NCBI GenBank assembly: GCA_946807835.1
Contig: OX327683.1
Coordinates: 37,693,001 to 37,757,000, forward strand
DNA from: Ailanthus altissimus
Taxonomy: Eukaryota > Streptophyta > Magnoliopsida > Sapindales > Simaroubaceae
DNA length: 64,000 nt
Reading direction: 5' to 3'
Shown here: positions 49,287 to 63,351 of the stretch, piece by piece
Layout of the letters: each line of letters opens with the position of its first letter
Numbering within the stretch: the first letter of the stretch is position 1
The notes under the pieces: generated by a model
What the model was told of the DNA's origin: nothing
Databases searched by the model: none
What the model saw: the letters and a program-made list of their open reading frames with translations, nothing else
Program-made: the position numbers and the translations under genes

Positions 49287-50146
49287 GGCACTCGGAGTAT
49301 GTCATGGAGGCTCATGTTGCATACTGCCTTCTAACAGAGGATGGAGAGCCAACAACTTTCCAGGAGGCTTTTAAAAGTCAAGATGTCTCTATGGATGACA
49401 GCAATGCAAGAAGAGATTGAAGCTTTGCATAAGAACAAAACATGGGAGCTGGTTGCACTGCCACGTGGAAGAAAAGTCATTGGAAACAAATGGGTCTACA
49501 AGATCAAACGGGATGGCAATGACCAAGTAGAGCGGTATCGTGTGAGATTTGTCGTGAAAGGTTATGCTCAGAAAGAAGGTATTGATTTTAATGAGATATT
49601 TTCCCCTGTGGTTCGACTCACGACAATCAGAATAGTCCTGGCAATGTGTGCTACATTTGACTTACATCTAGAACAGTTAGATGTGAAGACAGCTTTTCTT
49701 CATGGAGAACTTAAAGAAGAAATTTATATGCTCCAACCAGAAGGTTTTAAAGAAGAAGGAAAAGAGAACTTGGTTTGCAGGTTGAACAAATCTCTGTACG
49801 GTCTCAAACAGGCGCCGAGATGTTGGTACAAGAGATTTGATTCCTATATCATCAGCCTTGGATACAACAGACTTAGTTCAGACCATTGTACATACTACAA
49901 AAGGTTTGAAGATGATAATGATTTCATTATTTTACTGTTGTACATGGATGACATGTTGGTGGCAGGCCCCAACAAAGATCGAGTCCAAGAATTGAAGGCA
50001 CAGTTGGCTAGGGAATTTGATATGAAGGACTTGGGACCAGCAAACAAGATTCTAGGGATGCAAATTCACCGAGATAAAAATAACAGAAAGATTTGGCTTT
50101 CTCATAAGAACTACTTAAAGAAAATCTTGTGGCGCTTCAACATGTA
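49287..50146 (+). pseudogene. Copia-2 reverse transcriptase
   Basis: The frame from 49383 on reads as RT: TWELVALPRGRKVIGNKWVY, VVKGYAQKEGIDF, the palm Asp in EQLDVKTAFLHG, RLNKSLYGLKQAPRCWY and the catalytic LLYMDDML. The first 90 bp still encode the IN-RT linker but in another frame, so a small indel lies near 49370. The block ends with a premature TAA (50144-50146), after which the same frame goes on with connection-domain residues. Confidence 0.92.
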
Positions 50147-50904
50147 AGATTGTAAGCCAATTAGTACCCCACTCCCTGTTAATTTCAAGTTATCCTCTAA
50201 TATGTGTCCTAGCAAAGAAGCAGAGATGAATGAGATGTCTCGAGTACCGTATGCATCAGCAGTGGGAAGTTTAATGTTCGCTATGATTTGTACCAGACCA
50301 GACATTGCACAAGCAGTGGGAGCAGTTAGTAGATACATGGCGAATCCTGGTAGAGAGCATTGGGGTTGTGTCAGGAGAATCCTTAAATACATTAAGGGTA
50401 CCTCAGATGTTGCTTTATGTTACGGAGGATCAGATTTTAATGTTAAGGGCTATATGGATTCAGATTTTGCAGGAGACCTTGATAAAAGAAAATCCACTAC
50501 TGGCTGTGTTTAAACTTGCAGAATGAGCTGTAAGCTGGGTTTCGAAACTGCAAACTGTTGTGGCATTATCTACTACAGAAACAGAATACATGGCAGCTAC
50601 ACAAGCTTGCAAGGGAGCAATTTGGATACAAAGATTACAGGAGGAGCTCGGGCACAAGCAAGAGAAAGTTGAATTGTTTTGTGACAGTCAGAGTGCCTTG
50701 CACATTGCAAGGAATCTAGCTTTTCATTCAAGAACGGAGCACATAGGTGTTCAATATCACTTTGTTCGTGAAGTGGTAGAAGATGGAAGTGTGGATATGA
50801 AAAAAATTCATACAGATGATAACCTAGCAGATGTGTTGACCAAGCCCATCAATACCAACAAGTTTGTATGGTGTAGATCCTTGCATGGCCTAGCAGACAC
50901 GTAG
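50147..50904 (+). pseudogene. Copia-2 connection and RNase H
   Basis: 50202-50513 has YASAVGSLMFAMICTRPDI, RILKYIKGT and YMDSDFAGDLDKRKST (RNase H Asp). After a shift and stop near 50513-50526, 50560-50904 has ALSTTETEYMAAT (catalytic Glu), FCDSQSALHIARN, and the final VREVVEDGSVD and LADVLTKP blocks before the natural stop at 50902-50904. Confidence 0.92.
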
Positions 50905-50969
50905 GCAACATGGCATTGGCGAAGAAGAAAGAATGGTGTGGAGAATTGATTGATTCTCAATCAAATCTC

Positions 50970-50982
50970 CAAGTGGGAGAAA
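50970..50982 (+). other. Copia-2 polypurine tract
   Basis: 'caagtgggagaaa' directly precedes the 3' LTR and serves as plus-strand primer in this family. Confidence 0.85.
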
Positions 50983-51392
50983 TGCTGGTAGCTGGCACTA
51001 TGTGCCAGCTACACAATTGCTAGCGGTGCCAACAATTTTCCAGCAAGGTGGACAGCCAATTCTTGGCTGTCCACCATGCTAAACTCTCCCTATAAATGGG
51101 AGAGTTTAGCAATTCATTTTCCATTGCAATTTAGAGAGAGTTTCTAAAGCTTTGAGAGGGTTTTTGAGTGATTTGAGAGAATTGGGTGTATTGGGGGTTT
51201 TAGGTTGTAAGGCTAAAACACTACAATACTTGTATTCTCCATTTCTGATAATAAAAGATTCTTTTGTCTTCGCCCGTGGACGTAGGCTAAAAGTCGAACC
51301 ACGTAAATTTATCTTTGTCTTATTTTTATTTTCATTATTTTTCTCAATTCTACTTTAGCTGCGACCCTGCATCACCCCTCAATTTTCCAACG
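50983..51392 (+). repeat. Copia-2 3' LTR
   Basis: It matches 45400-45812. A 5-bp deletion removes part of the hairpin-rich start ('gctagcggtgcc'), and the last base is G instead of A. The TATA box region 'ctataaatg' is retained. Followed by 'gaaca'. Confidence 0.95.
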
Positions 51393-51397
51393 GAACA

Positions 51398-53915
51398 TTT
51401 ATGTTAAGTTGCATATTTGAGGATTTTTGTTTTGTTTTTTTTAATTAATGGGTTCCTTGATCGACCAATTGATTTAAATAAGAATCAAACTATTTGAACA
51501 ACTTTTGTAGAGGGTTTGTGGATCAAACAAAATCTAAGTACAATTACTGGTTTTTTTTCTCTTAATTGACCCGATTATGTAAACCGCATTTTATTGTCTC
51601 TTTGCTCCGACCATAAATAAAAATCAAGTCTCCAATTTTTTAATTTCTATGTGAAACATACAAATGTATCAACATGTGTATCGCAATGAATTGCCAGTCA
51701 ATTTTATGCACTTTCAATTAATGCACTAATTAAGCTCCAACATTACCGTAAAGCGACTCCCCTTTGTCTCTGCAAAAGGTGAAATTAAGTCTCCAAAACA
51801 ATGATTAACAACTGTCACGATCGGTTCAATTTTAAAAGCCAATTATTGATTGGAAATGAAGATATGCATATGAATCTTTGAGGCTTGATATTTTAAGTTG
51901 CATATAAAAATGTTTTATGGGGCAACATGTACAGGGGCAAAAGAGAAACTTGCATCCCAAATAACATACTGTTGGTGAAGCAATCATTGAGATTGAAGAC
52001 TAATCTCACTTGAATTTTGTGACCCCGGAATTGGTTGTTGGTTGTTGATTCACTAAATATTTATGTTTTGAATTATTAGAGCCTCGAATTTAATGTGTTT
52101 TATTTATTAGTCATCAATTTTTGTCTCCAACACTTTGACTTCTTTAAAAAGTCTGCTTTCAGTTTTCTCGAGGTAAATTCACTCATTGTGATACTCTTAA
52201 GTATTTAATTCAAATTAAATTTTTTTAAATAATATTAAGTATTTTAAATTTTATTTTAAATTATATAAAAAAATAATACATCAAACAAGCCTTAAGTATG
52301 ATAAATAATTTTAAATTTTATACAATTTTATCATCTAATATTTATTTTATACATCACTGTTAAAATAAAATTTTAAAATCTCTAATATTATTTTTTTATG
52401 TGACTAAATCTATCACATTATTTATCATTTATTTATCATTATGCTTCTCATTTCTTAATCTCTCTATCTACTTCCATCTTCAAATAATCTTGGCAAGTAA
52501 TTTGTCATTAGATTATTAGATATGGTCATCAAATCTCGTTAGATATAAGTAAGTTTGAATGATGAATCCAATTCAAGCTTAAAAAGTTAAATCTTGACGA
52601 GTAAATTTCACAAACACAATCATTGTTTTTAACTTTTTTATTTTCTTTTAATTTCCCTTTTTTTAAATACATTTATTATTTTCAAAGAAAAAGTACATTC
52701 ATTAAGGATTTGACATTACAAGTCAATATTATCGGTGATCCAACGGGGCCGCACCCAAATTGCTGGCTCCAATCACTATCATGGCTCTCGTCCATAAATA
52801 AAGGATTCATTTTCAAATGAATCAATGTGATAAAAAATTAAACATCATTGCCGGCACGCATTTTTGTTTTTGGAATGATTCGCTCCCCTCCCCTACCAAA
52901 TTGTTGGTCATTTATTTCCTTCTTAATATGAATGGTGTAAGCATGATTGTATCGGTTGGTGTTTTTAAATTTAATAATTGTATATATTAAGTTATATTTT
53001 AAATTATATTATAAATAATAATATGTTAAATAATTATTAAATAATAAAATAATATAAAGAATAATTATAAAATTTATAATATTCCACTATTTAATGATTG
53101 TTTGACACAACATTATTTAAAGATACAACTTTAAATATGTAATATTATTCTTTTAAATTAATACACTTTTTATTATTTATATTGTGACAATATAATTGTA
53201 GTAAATATAAATGATCAAAATATAGAAATGTGATTAGTTTAAAAATAACGGTTAATACAATCACTATTGACTCTAACTTAATGTCACATCCTACTTTAAA
53301 TAAAAATTGGGTTAGGTAGATAACATTTGCATATAAATTAATATTTTGAGTTAATACAAGCGCCTAATTTATAACAAGTGATATTATAACATATTTGAAT
53401 TCTTATTTACATATATGCTCCATAAATATTATATTTGGATATACGATAGATATTATTATGTAAGTAGTGAATTATTTAAAAATAGTGAAAATTAACTATA
53501 AATGTTAAGATGGCCTTTAAATCATCACTTGATTAGATTGGGTAAATTTTACATCACACAACGGATAAAAATTTGGGTGGATAGTTAATATTGATCTATT
53601 ATGCTAATTTTTTTAAATCAATAACAAGCACTTAATTATAACACTAAATATTACCTAGTCTCTTAAATTAACAAAGTAATTATTATACTCAACTGCATAA
53701 TTCCAATTATTGAGGTCTATCGTCTATAAATGCATCCTCCTCGCTAAGGTTCAAGTCCTAGTTAGTGTAGAATTTTTTTTCAATAATTAATGGGAGTTTT
53801 ACTCTCCACATTTTGGAAGTAGATGATTCGTATGAGTTGTAATATGTCAAAGTGATTTCGTTGGATATATTGTTGTAATGTTAATTTAAAATTAAAAAAA
53901 AAAAAGCAAAACAAG

Positions 53916-53948
<33 letters not shown>

Positions 53949-56900
53949 TGTTTGAAATATATTGTCGACCAAATCACAATCTATCTGCCCCTACACATCC
54001 AAAGATACCATATCATTTTCCTTTTAACTCATAATTTGGTTTCCCTAATTAACTTCATTTCCTATTCACATCTCTTCTTCTTCTTCTTTCTTCTTCTTAC
54101 ATAATCACAACGTAGTTAGCACTTTTTTCAACATTATTGAAAACAAGATTACCAAATTATCAAGAAAAGGTTTGTTACCAATTTCAAAAGGGGCACGGAA
54201 GTTTCATTCATTTGGGCTTTGACTGCTTTATATTTAGTTACACTCCACTCATTAATACAGCCGTTAGCGATAATGCCGAAAGTAGGTGTTTTTACATTTG
54301 ACTTTCGTCGGGCAATTTCATAACAGAGTTTCAATTACAAACATTTTCACATTTAGGGTATCTATAGTTTTATTACGGTGAACAACTTAATTTATTATAT
54401 AATAAGCCTTTAAATATGTATGACAAGTTTGTAGCACGTCATTGTAAATTAATTAAATAGCGTTGGATGGTAAAGTTGCTTATCGCGATTAATTAAATAG
54501 CGTTAGATAATAAAATTGTTCATCACAACGTAAGTGAAATTACCTATTAAATTATTTCTCTTTTTATATATTTAAAAGTTTGATATAAATAAGAATTCTA
54601 ACTCATTGAACACTAATTCTTCCTCCATATTTTTATTCAAATTCAAATAGTCACAGGTGTAAAATACATTAATGACTATTTGTGTTATTATTATTTCTCT
54701 CTCTATATATGTAGTCATATTATGTTATATTAAAGAAAAATGAAATCTAACCCCAAATGAGAAAAAGTGAGGGGTTCTACTATGCTAAAAGGAAAAAAAA
54801 ACAATTATAGCATAAAACTAGGTCAGCTACAATTCAGACAAGATAAGCACTTATATTTTTCCTTTTAATTTGTTTTCATTAGAGATTGACCAACGTAGCT
54901 GTTCATATAATTTGATACTTTTGACAGATAATAAAAATGATTGAATAAAGTTCACGTTGGTGGTCATTGTTTCATATTGCATTCGACATTGAAAATTTTG
55001 CAATAATTTGTGGCCTTGTCAGCTCCCATATTGGCTCCTAATTACTAGTCAGGGTTCAGACTTACGGTAAAAACTATTTCAACAAATTTAAGTTCAAATT
55101 AAAACAGCCTTTGCTTCTGCGCATTTGGTTTAATCTATTCATTATTAAAAATATAATTAAATTTGACACGGAATCTTTTATTATTATTGTCATTATTCTC
55201 CTAATTTATTACGAATGAAAAAGTATACGACATTTATTTTTAGCTACAGATATTATATAAAGGAACTGTTAATATGGCTAAATAATAATGGAATAGTTCT
55301 TTTTGAATTATTGATATTACATTAAAAATTTATTAGTACAAAATTAGATGAAAATCAAGATAAAACATTACTTTAATACTAGCGTACGCTCAAAACAAAT
55401 TTTACAAAATTTTAATATTAACGTACGCTTAAAAATAAACTTCGAGAGAATATAGACCTCCATACATAATAAAACTTATACTTTAAGAAAAAAAATAATA
55501 CATTGTCATAACATTTATCAAATTTTAAATTTTAATTTGATTTAGGTAGCGCTCGAGTGTAATTATAAGACACGTTTGCTTTTCTTATTATCTAAAAGTT
55601 AATTGTTACCTATAAACATCACTTTAATTTTTTTTGGGTCAAATTACTAAACCTTATTTGAGGTGTAAAAAGTTTTTACAATTTTTGATTTAAAATTTTT
55701 TAAACAAGTGTAATTATTCAAATATATACCGTACAGATGTGTTCTGAAAATAAAGAAATAAAACATCGTTTAATACGCCCTTTACCTTTCATGTTTTCCT
55801 ATTTCACGTCTTGTTGAACGAAGTGATAAAAAATTAGATACGACCATTATTTACTCTTCAATTTTCTGAATTATGAAATTGAGTATGAATGAACTCTAAA
55901 GCGGGTATTTTTAAACTGAGCCGATGGATCCGACCCTGAATTCTGAACCGACATTGCCCGCCTCTGCTTAAAAACTTGTTTGTGAGATTAGGGGCTTCCA
56001 CTTTACATATAGGTGACAATCGTTAACATATTTGAGAGGAGTCCAAAAAGAAGCCATAAAGGCCATGTGATAGAGCTGAATCATTACCATACGAGTGTTA
56101 CTATCCAACCCGGCTCCTATCTTTTAAGACCCCTGTTACAACTAAAGTTTGAATAATTTACACATGAATATGGGGTTTTATAAGCAAATCTATGGGGGCT
56201 GAATAGTAAGCATTTATCAAGTGTTCATCTATCACCCAAAAGAAAAAATTGGATCAACCAAGTAGAAGTCTCGGCTTAATTTCAAGATCACACCATATAA
56301 TAGCGCTTGAAATACTGCATTGGCGATGTTATAAAAATACTGAAATTCAAGTTTCAGTATAATATTAAAAATAATTTAAGTCATTTAATTAAATCAGCGA
56401 ATTAAGTTTGATAATATTTAACTATTACTCTAATGAATATAAATAATTTTATTATTAATGTCGTTAAAATCTTTTTAACATTATAAAATAAAGGAGAACA
56501 AAAATTAGAATAGTTATTGAACCAATAAATCCACGCCTATCTGATAATAAATTGTGTATAATTATTATTTCATTAACTAGATACGCTCCCGTTTACGATT
56601 TCGATAGTTTAGTATTGACAATTTGCACGCCCTTTCCATGCACGATAAAGCAAAAATGAAATGTTAGACAGTAATTTATGATGTTAATATATATATATAT
56701 TTTAAATTAGATAGAAAAGAAACTTCTAAAAAAATAAAATACTAACTCTTACCTTTTATTTTTATTTAAATTTGGTTAACCACGTACAATCTTAATGGTT
56801 AAGAAGTTAATATGCTAATATTTTTTATTTTAAAACAACGTAGTAAGTAATTATTAAATATTAAAATAATAAAGTAATACTATATTTTTATATTGTTATT

Positions 56901-57369
56901 AAATTTTTTTTATTTTAAATTAATATGTTAAATAATTATTAAATAAATAATTTATTTTATTATTTTATAATTAATAATTATTTGACATATCAAAATAATA
57001 TATTAGAATAAATAGTTGAGTATTTTAATAGGTAAATTTTTTTATTGATGCTCAATCATGTTTTTTAGAAAAAAATTTCAAAAATAATTATTAAATAAAT
57101 ATTTAATTCATTAGTTTAGATGGAGCAAATAAAATATTAAAATACTACTTGAAAAATGTTATATTATTTAAAAAAGGGTTAATTGTTAGAAACGTATCAT
57201 TTTTTTTGAAACAGTTGGAAACGTATGATTTACACTTTTAACTAACCGGTATATTACGTCGTTATAACAGTTTAAATTCGCTAAGACGCGGCGGGTTTGG
57301 AAACCGTTAATTCCTCCGTTAGTCGTACAAGTTAGTGGAAATTGTAGATTTTCCGCCAAGTATACCGCC
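51398..57369. other. Right part of duplication copy 2 and EDD1 upstream region; no gene
   Basis: The sequence parallels 12537-18600. A (TA)n tract lies at 53917-53942 and a (CTT)n tract near 54071-54096. 57171-57369 is unique and leads into the EDD1 promoter. No reading frame of interest is present. Confidence 0.6.
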
Positions 57370-57378
57370 TATAAAAAT
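57370..57378 (+). promoter_or_regulatory. Candidate TATA box of EDD1
   Basis: 'ctataaaaa' lies about 105 bp upstream of the ATG and is followed by a C/T-rich leader ('ctctaccgtctcactcttat'). Confidence 0.7.
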
Positions 57379-57480
57379 GGAGTCTTGTCTTTACTGCTGA
57401 ACTCTACCGTCTCACTCTTATTCTTCCGCTAACACGCTAAGGCTCGCTCATTCGAAGCCTCTTAAACTGAGAGCCAAACC

Positions 57481-60400
57481 ATGGCAATCTTAGCATTGCC
57501 CTTAGTCATTTCAATTCTCAAACCACGAGCAAGTCATCTCTCTTTCCTTCGCGCCGGCAAGCCAAACCCTAGCTGGTTCTACAAGTCGCCGCTGAGTCGC
57601 CGTCGCATTGCTGGAACCACGGTCTCTGCAATTAGCACCTCCGCAACTCAACAGCAGCCGTCAATTGAACCGAACAATGAGGCGCAAAAAGTTTCGGTTC
57701 CTACCTTTCAACAGGCTATTCAAAGACTCCAGGTCAATTTTTAAATTCACTTTTTTCTTTGAGTTTTTTTTTCTTTTTGTGAACTTTAAATTTTTTTTTT
57801 TTGGTGAATCTAAAGGAATATTGGGCTTCGGTTGGATGTGCCGTAATGCAGTGCAGCAATACAGAGGTAATGTCAATTCTGTTAGCGTTTTACTTATTAA
57901 GAAATATTATATATCTGAATATAATATTATCTTTTTTTTTTGGAGATTGTCATTTGGAAAAGTTTACCCATAGATGCTTATTTCAATCATGTTGGTGGTT
58001 TGTGTAAGCGTTTGACCAGGTTGGAGCTGGGACTATGAATCCACTGACTTTTTTACGGGTTCTTGGTCCAGAACCATGGAATGTAGCGTAAGTATGCTTT
58101 GGAATGTAAGTTTGTAAAATGTAACTTGGTTTTTGCACTTGTGATAGTAATTGTAGTAACATTCTTTTTGGCGTGAAAGAGAAAAGTTAATGTGGAATTT
58201 CGGTTGAAAGGTATGTGGAGCCTAGTATTCGTCCAGATGATAGCCGTTATGGAGAAAACCCAAACAGGCTCCAACGCCACACTCAATTTCAGGTTTAGTT
58301 TGATTAGATGTATTATGTTGGGGGCTCATTTTGTTCTGTCTTTTTTTCAAATAACTTCTCATGTATTTTTTCCTTTTACTTCTATTTTTATTTTAGGTTA
58401 TATTGAAGCCTGATCCTGGAAACTCACAGGACCTTTTCATTCGGAGCCTATCAGCTTTAGGTGCTGACTTTTTCATCTTTTGTTATCTTTTTATTTGTCT
58501 ACTGTGTTTCAGTAAGCTGTATTGCTAGGAGCTGAAGTGGTCGGAACCCAGAACGTCAAATTCTTTAATATTAAGCTGCTCTTTGATGCTCCTTATACTT
58601 CAGTTCTCAAGATCACCATAAATTGCAAATAGTGAATGAGACATCGTTGTCCAGTAATATGATGTCTCTCCGAGTCAAACTATTTTGCAACAGTCATGTG
58701 CTGTTATGAAAATTTTATTTTTTTGCGCCATGTGCATATCTCATTTGTATTTCTTTTTAGCAGTTGTTTACTGTTTTTTTCAACAGCTTGCTTGATTATT
58801 TGATGCCTTTGTGCTTGATAGGTATTGATGTGACTGAACATGATATACGATTTGTAGAGGACAACTGGGAGAGCCCGGTACTATATTATCTTTTGCTGTT
58901 GGGTGTAAACTTTGATTTGGATTTTCTAGCATGCTTTAGTTATGGGCATATCAAAGCTATTGCATTTTTTTAATCTTTCAAAGATACGTGGAGATTATTA
59001 TTGCTTAATCATAGCAACTTTGCTATCCTGAAATGTTCAGGTACTTGGTGCATGGGGATTGGGCTGGGAAATCTGGATGGATGGGATGGAGATCACACAA
59101 TTCACGTACTTCCAGCAGGTCTTTTTTGTTATGTTTCGGAAGTTATGGCTTATGTTGTAACATTTTATTGTACAGGGTAGTTATTTTCTTTTTGTTAAGA
59201 AGTTTCATGTTTGCTGCTTTCCAGGCTGGAAGTCTTCAATTGTCACCGGTTTCTGTTGAAATTACTTATGGTCTTGAGCGTATCCTCATGTTGCTGCAGG
59301 TCACTTGATATTACTCAATTTTTTTTCTTTTCTTTTGTCAGCTTTATATCGTTTTCCTGAAGTTTCTTTGGAAAATTTTTGCAGGGAGTTGATCATTTTA
59401 AGAAAATTCAATATGCAGATGGAATCACATATGGGGAACTATTCTTGGAAAATGAGTATAACTACTTAAATTACTTACCATGAGTCATAAATGTTGACTT
59501 GTTTTTTTATCCTTTACCTTTACATTAATCCAACTTCTGTACTTTGCCTATTGTTAAACTTGGTTAGTGTTATATAATGGTTTTTCACTATATAATTTTC
59601 TTGTTCATCATCTTTAATATGCCACTTTTTTGAAATTTTGTTCTTGACGTGGCTTTTGCTAGCTATTTGAAATGGTATTGTTTATTGACATATGAAAATA
59701 GGTTTGTTGATTTGTAATAGCATCAATCTTTTAATTAGTTTCATTATGAATGATTTCTTCCGCCTATTTTTTTGGTGGTTTAATATGATATTGCTTTTTA
59801 TATTATTACAGAGATGTACTTTTCAGTATCTTTTCTCTTCTGCAACTGTGATGTCAGGTGATGTCACTGGGATGTGATATCTTCTTTCTGATTATTTAAT
59901 ATAGAGATAACACAATTTGTGTTTCTGTTTCAGGAAGGAAATGAGTGCATATTATTTAGAGCATGCTAGTGTTCATCACATTCAGACACACTTTGACTTT
60001 TTTGAGAAAGAAGCACGCTCCTTACTTGCTTCAGGCCTTCCAATCCCTGCGTATGTTCAGAAACCTCTATTATCTATTGCTCACTGTACAATATACCCTT
60101 ACCCACCTTAAAACTAACATTTGTCCAAAACATGCTAGGTATGATCAGCTATTGAAGACATCTCATGCTTTTAATATCCTCGACTCCAGAGGCTTTGTTG
60201 GGGTAACTGAGCGTGCCCGTTACTTTGGTCAGATGCGTAGGTGAGGCTACTATCTTATTGGCTTATGCCTGGACTGAAATTGTCTGATTTGACCAGAAAA
60301 CTTTTATCTATAATATGATTATTGTTAATTTATCAGTTTAGCTCGTCAATGTGCCCAACTTTGGTTGAAGACAAGGGAGTCCCTTGGGCATCCACTGGGT

Positions 60401-63351
60401 ACTGTTTCTGAATCTGTTCAGACTGTATGTCCTAAAGAATTTGTGGAGGCAGCAGTTAAGAAGGTTAGCCAGCATGTATTGATGACAAATTTCTTCAGTA
60501 GCTGTTTAGCCATATGAATCTTCCATAAGAAAAAAATTGTTCTTAAACCACAATAAGTCATTATTATAAATATAGTTTGTCCCCATTGTAATTGGCTTTT
60601 TTTATTGTATTCCTTATTTTACAGGTGCATGGTGATCCAAGGTCATTTGTTCTTGAAATTGGGACTGAAGAGATGCCACCTCAAGATGTGGTTAATGCAA
60701 GCCAGCAAGTATAGTTTGTTTTCTTTAATCTTTTTTTTTTTTTCATAAACACTTTTATGCATCAGTTCATGCTGTTCCCCCTGGATTCTAGAATAAATTA
60801 GTTTCAGAATTGGGTCATACATTTGTTTCTTTGCAATATTTCCTTTGTCATTTCTTTTGCCCATGTTTGTTTTATTGTTTATCATTTTTCCCTCTTTCTT
60901 TTCCCTTGGAATGACAACGCCTTCATTTTACTTTCCTAGGATTACCTCAATTTAATTGGCATTCATTGATTGTTCCATGCAGCTTAAAGATTTAATGTCG
61001 CAATTACTAAATAAACAGAGATTGAAACATGGGGAAGTGCAAGCTTTTGGTACACCTCGTAGACTACTGGTAAAGCAACTAATATTAACCTAACTTTTAC
61101 ACCTATTAACAATTTTCATGCTCATATATTCTTGAACCATTTTCAATATTGCAAAATGTGCTCTTCTAATATCAATACTGTGATCTGGGCCTCATTTATT
61201 ATCTTACTTACAGGTGTTTGTTGACAGTCTTTGCACAAAGCAAGCTGAGAATGAGGTCGAGGTTCGAGGACCTCCTGTTTCGAAAGCCTTTGATAACCAA
61301 GGAAATCCTACAAAGGTTTCATTTGTCTTGCAATTATATTCTACTTGAAGGTTTTAGAGGATGAGGAAAATTTTCTTCTTTGAAGTTATCTTATTAGTGG
61401 AGTTATACAACATTAGAACTTGTCAATGGTAGCCGACTGCAGTAGGAGATATTGGCATTACAATTTATATAATTTTTGTTCTCCCCCTTGGATGACTCCC
61501 TTTCCTTTTTTCTTTCCTTCAGTTTATTTCCTAGTGGAGAAACAGTTGAGTCCCAAGGGCTCTCCCCTGCTCTTATTCACCTCCAGTGGGGGATTGTTAA
61601 AGGGGGAGGGAACCGTATGGATTCCATCCCCTGGAATGTCCCCGTATAGAGGAAGGAGTTGGATTGGAAGCCAGCTTCGTGCTGTGACATTGAAAACATT
61701 ATAGCTAATCTCTTGCCTGCTTTTGCATCTAATTCTAATGTTTTTGCTTCTGCCTTTTTGCAACCTAATGCTGAGTTTGAATTTTATAGTTGTATAATCT
61801 TATACTTCAGTAATTTTTTCCTGGCAGGCTGCTGAGGGTTTCTGTCGAAGATATGGGGTTCCATTGGACTCACTGTTTACGAAGGTTGATGGTAAGTCAG
61901 TCTAATGCATGCGTGAACCCTAGTTTGTAGATGCTTTATCCTTCACTAGAATGCCTTATTTCTTGGCAAGTTTAGTCTTTAATTATCCATAAAACAGCAC
62001 ATGACTCATGACTGAATAGTTTGTAAACTTCCGGGGTTTTAAATTTACTATGTTACATAATGTCATGGTCAAATTGATTTTGTGGTCATTGACGGTCTGG
62101 AAAGTTCAAAATCTCTCCACCTGTTTTTTCACTAAATGTGTTAAAATTTCACATCATGATTACACATGATTATGCTAGAAAATTCTCTCCAACTGGTTTG
62201 AAAGATAACATTTTCATATACATTGCAAGACTATATAACTTTGTATATCACTTATAAAGATGTTCTGTATTGATCATAGTTGAACTGCAATTGGTGCCAC
62301 CATCAACTGTAAAGGAACAAGATTTAGTTCTTATATCACACATAAGCTGCTAGCAAATGAATTGCTATTTATGATGATTGACAATGAATTGTATCATTAT
62401 TTTTTCATATTGCAGGGAAATCGGATTATGTTTATGTTCATGTGAAGGAGTCAGCTCGACTTGCCTTGGAGGTTCTATATCCTGATCTTTCTCTAGTCAT
62501 ATTTTGGATGATCACTTTAGAAACCCACAGTTGGATTTTAGAATATAATATAAAAATATTTGAGGATCATTTTATGCTGACATTAAAAAAAAAAAAAATT
62601 TATTAAGTTCATAAATAACTCTCAATAGAATGAAGATCACTTTCAAAATGCGGTAACTGGAATCCATGTCTTTCACATATATTTCACAATCATCAAATTT
62701 TGAAGTTATTCAGCGATATGAGCTTTGCCATTGAGATGATGCTCAGAAATGTTGTATTCATGAGAAACAATGGTATTTGTAGATTGAATGATATGGAAGT
62801 ATTATTAATGGGTGTAATTATATCTACTCTTATAGTCAGAAGTCAATATGTTGTAAATCTTTGCCAGAAGTTGTTGCATTACCAAAAGTTGAATATTTCT
62901 TTCTTTTTCCTATAAATGACATTCTTTTATTATTTGACATGCTATGATGTGTATGCATGAGGCATTGGCTTGTCTAGTTTTCCATGGACCCAAGATCCAT
63001 TATAAGATTTTAATTCTTTCATTATATTGTTTATCTTGAAGCACCTGTTTGTTATCATATTTTAATGTCATTTTGCTATGGTATGTTAGGTTTTATCTGA
63101 AGATGTGCCTGGTATCATTGCTAAAATATCATTCCCAAAATCAATGCGTTGGAACTCTCGGGTAAAGTACAATGGGGTTTGATCTCTTTATTTCGAAATA
63201 CCTTGGAATATATGGACTTGTGTTTGTGTTTTGATAAACTAGATGTGTCAAGTATTTTTGCAATGTAGGTAATGTTCAGTAGACCTATTCGTTGGATTAT
63301 GGCTGTCCATGGAGATGTAGCTGTTCCCTTCATGTTTGCTGGAATCTTGAG
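57481..63351 (+). CDS. EDD1: Glycine-tRNA ligase, bacterial alpha-beta fused type, chloroplast/mitochondrial (5' part, 19 exons; continues past the window)
   Basis: It charges organellar tRNA-Gly. Exons inferred from GT..AG and frame: 57481-57732, 57816-57866, 58020-58087, 58211-58292, 58397-58460, 58822-58877, 59041-59118, 59225-59299, 59385-59455, 59934-60050, 60139-60240, 60337-60463, 60625-60708, 60983-61069, 61214-61315, 61828-61891, 62416-62471, 63090-63161 and 63269-63351 (1691 nt, 563 codons plus 2 nt; phases agree throughout). Residues 1-55 are Ser/Arg-rich, like a dual transit peptide. The alpha (class II catalytic) part has [52 protein letters not shown] (about 197-216) and [14 protein letters not shown] (230-243). 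The beta part begins at [12 protein letters not shown] (389 on) and reaches about a third of its length. The full protein is expected near 1070 residues. No break is seen. Loss of the Arabidopsis orthologue is embryo-lethal. Confidence 0.95.

Larger units (their letters stand above)
45400..51392 (+). mobile_element. Copia-2: Tnt1/Tork-like Ty1/copia retrotransposon
   Basis: LTRs of 413 and 410 bp, TG start and CA (5') or CG (3') end, target duplication 'gaaca' (45395-45399 and 51393-51397), a PBS for initiator-Met tRNA, gag-PR-IN-RT-RNH in that order, and a polypurine tract are all present. The internal region is complete in layout but carries frameshifts and stops plus a 998-bp insertion between IN and RT. 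By eye the LTRs differ at about 25 of 405 aligned positions plus a 5-bp indel, mostly transitions, so the element is not young. The empty site is preserved in duplication copy 1 near 2510. The protein motifs resemble Tnt1-type elements. Confidence 0.96.
44520..57170 (+). repeat. Segmental duplication, copy 2
   Basis: Direct partner of 1785-18600; anchors are given there. It carries Copia-2 and a local tandem duplication (44655-44990), and retains about 285 bp (51640-51925) missing from copy 1. It lacks Copia-1, the 466-bp array and the element at 14050-14950. Its right end is about 300 bp from the EDD1 start codon. Confidence 0.9.

Noticed and set aside
53700..53770. B-box-like 'ggttcaagtcc' suggesting a SINE or tRNA
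   Set aside because: The word is missing in the duplicate copy near 16060-16110, and no A-box lies at the proper distance.
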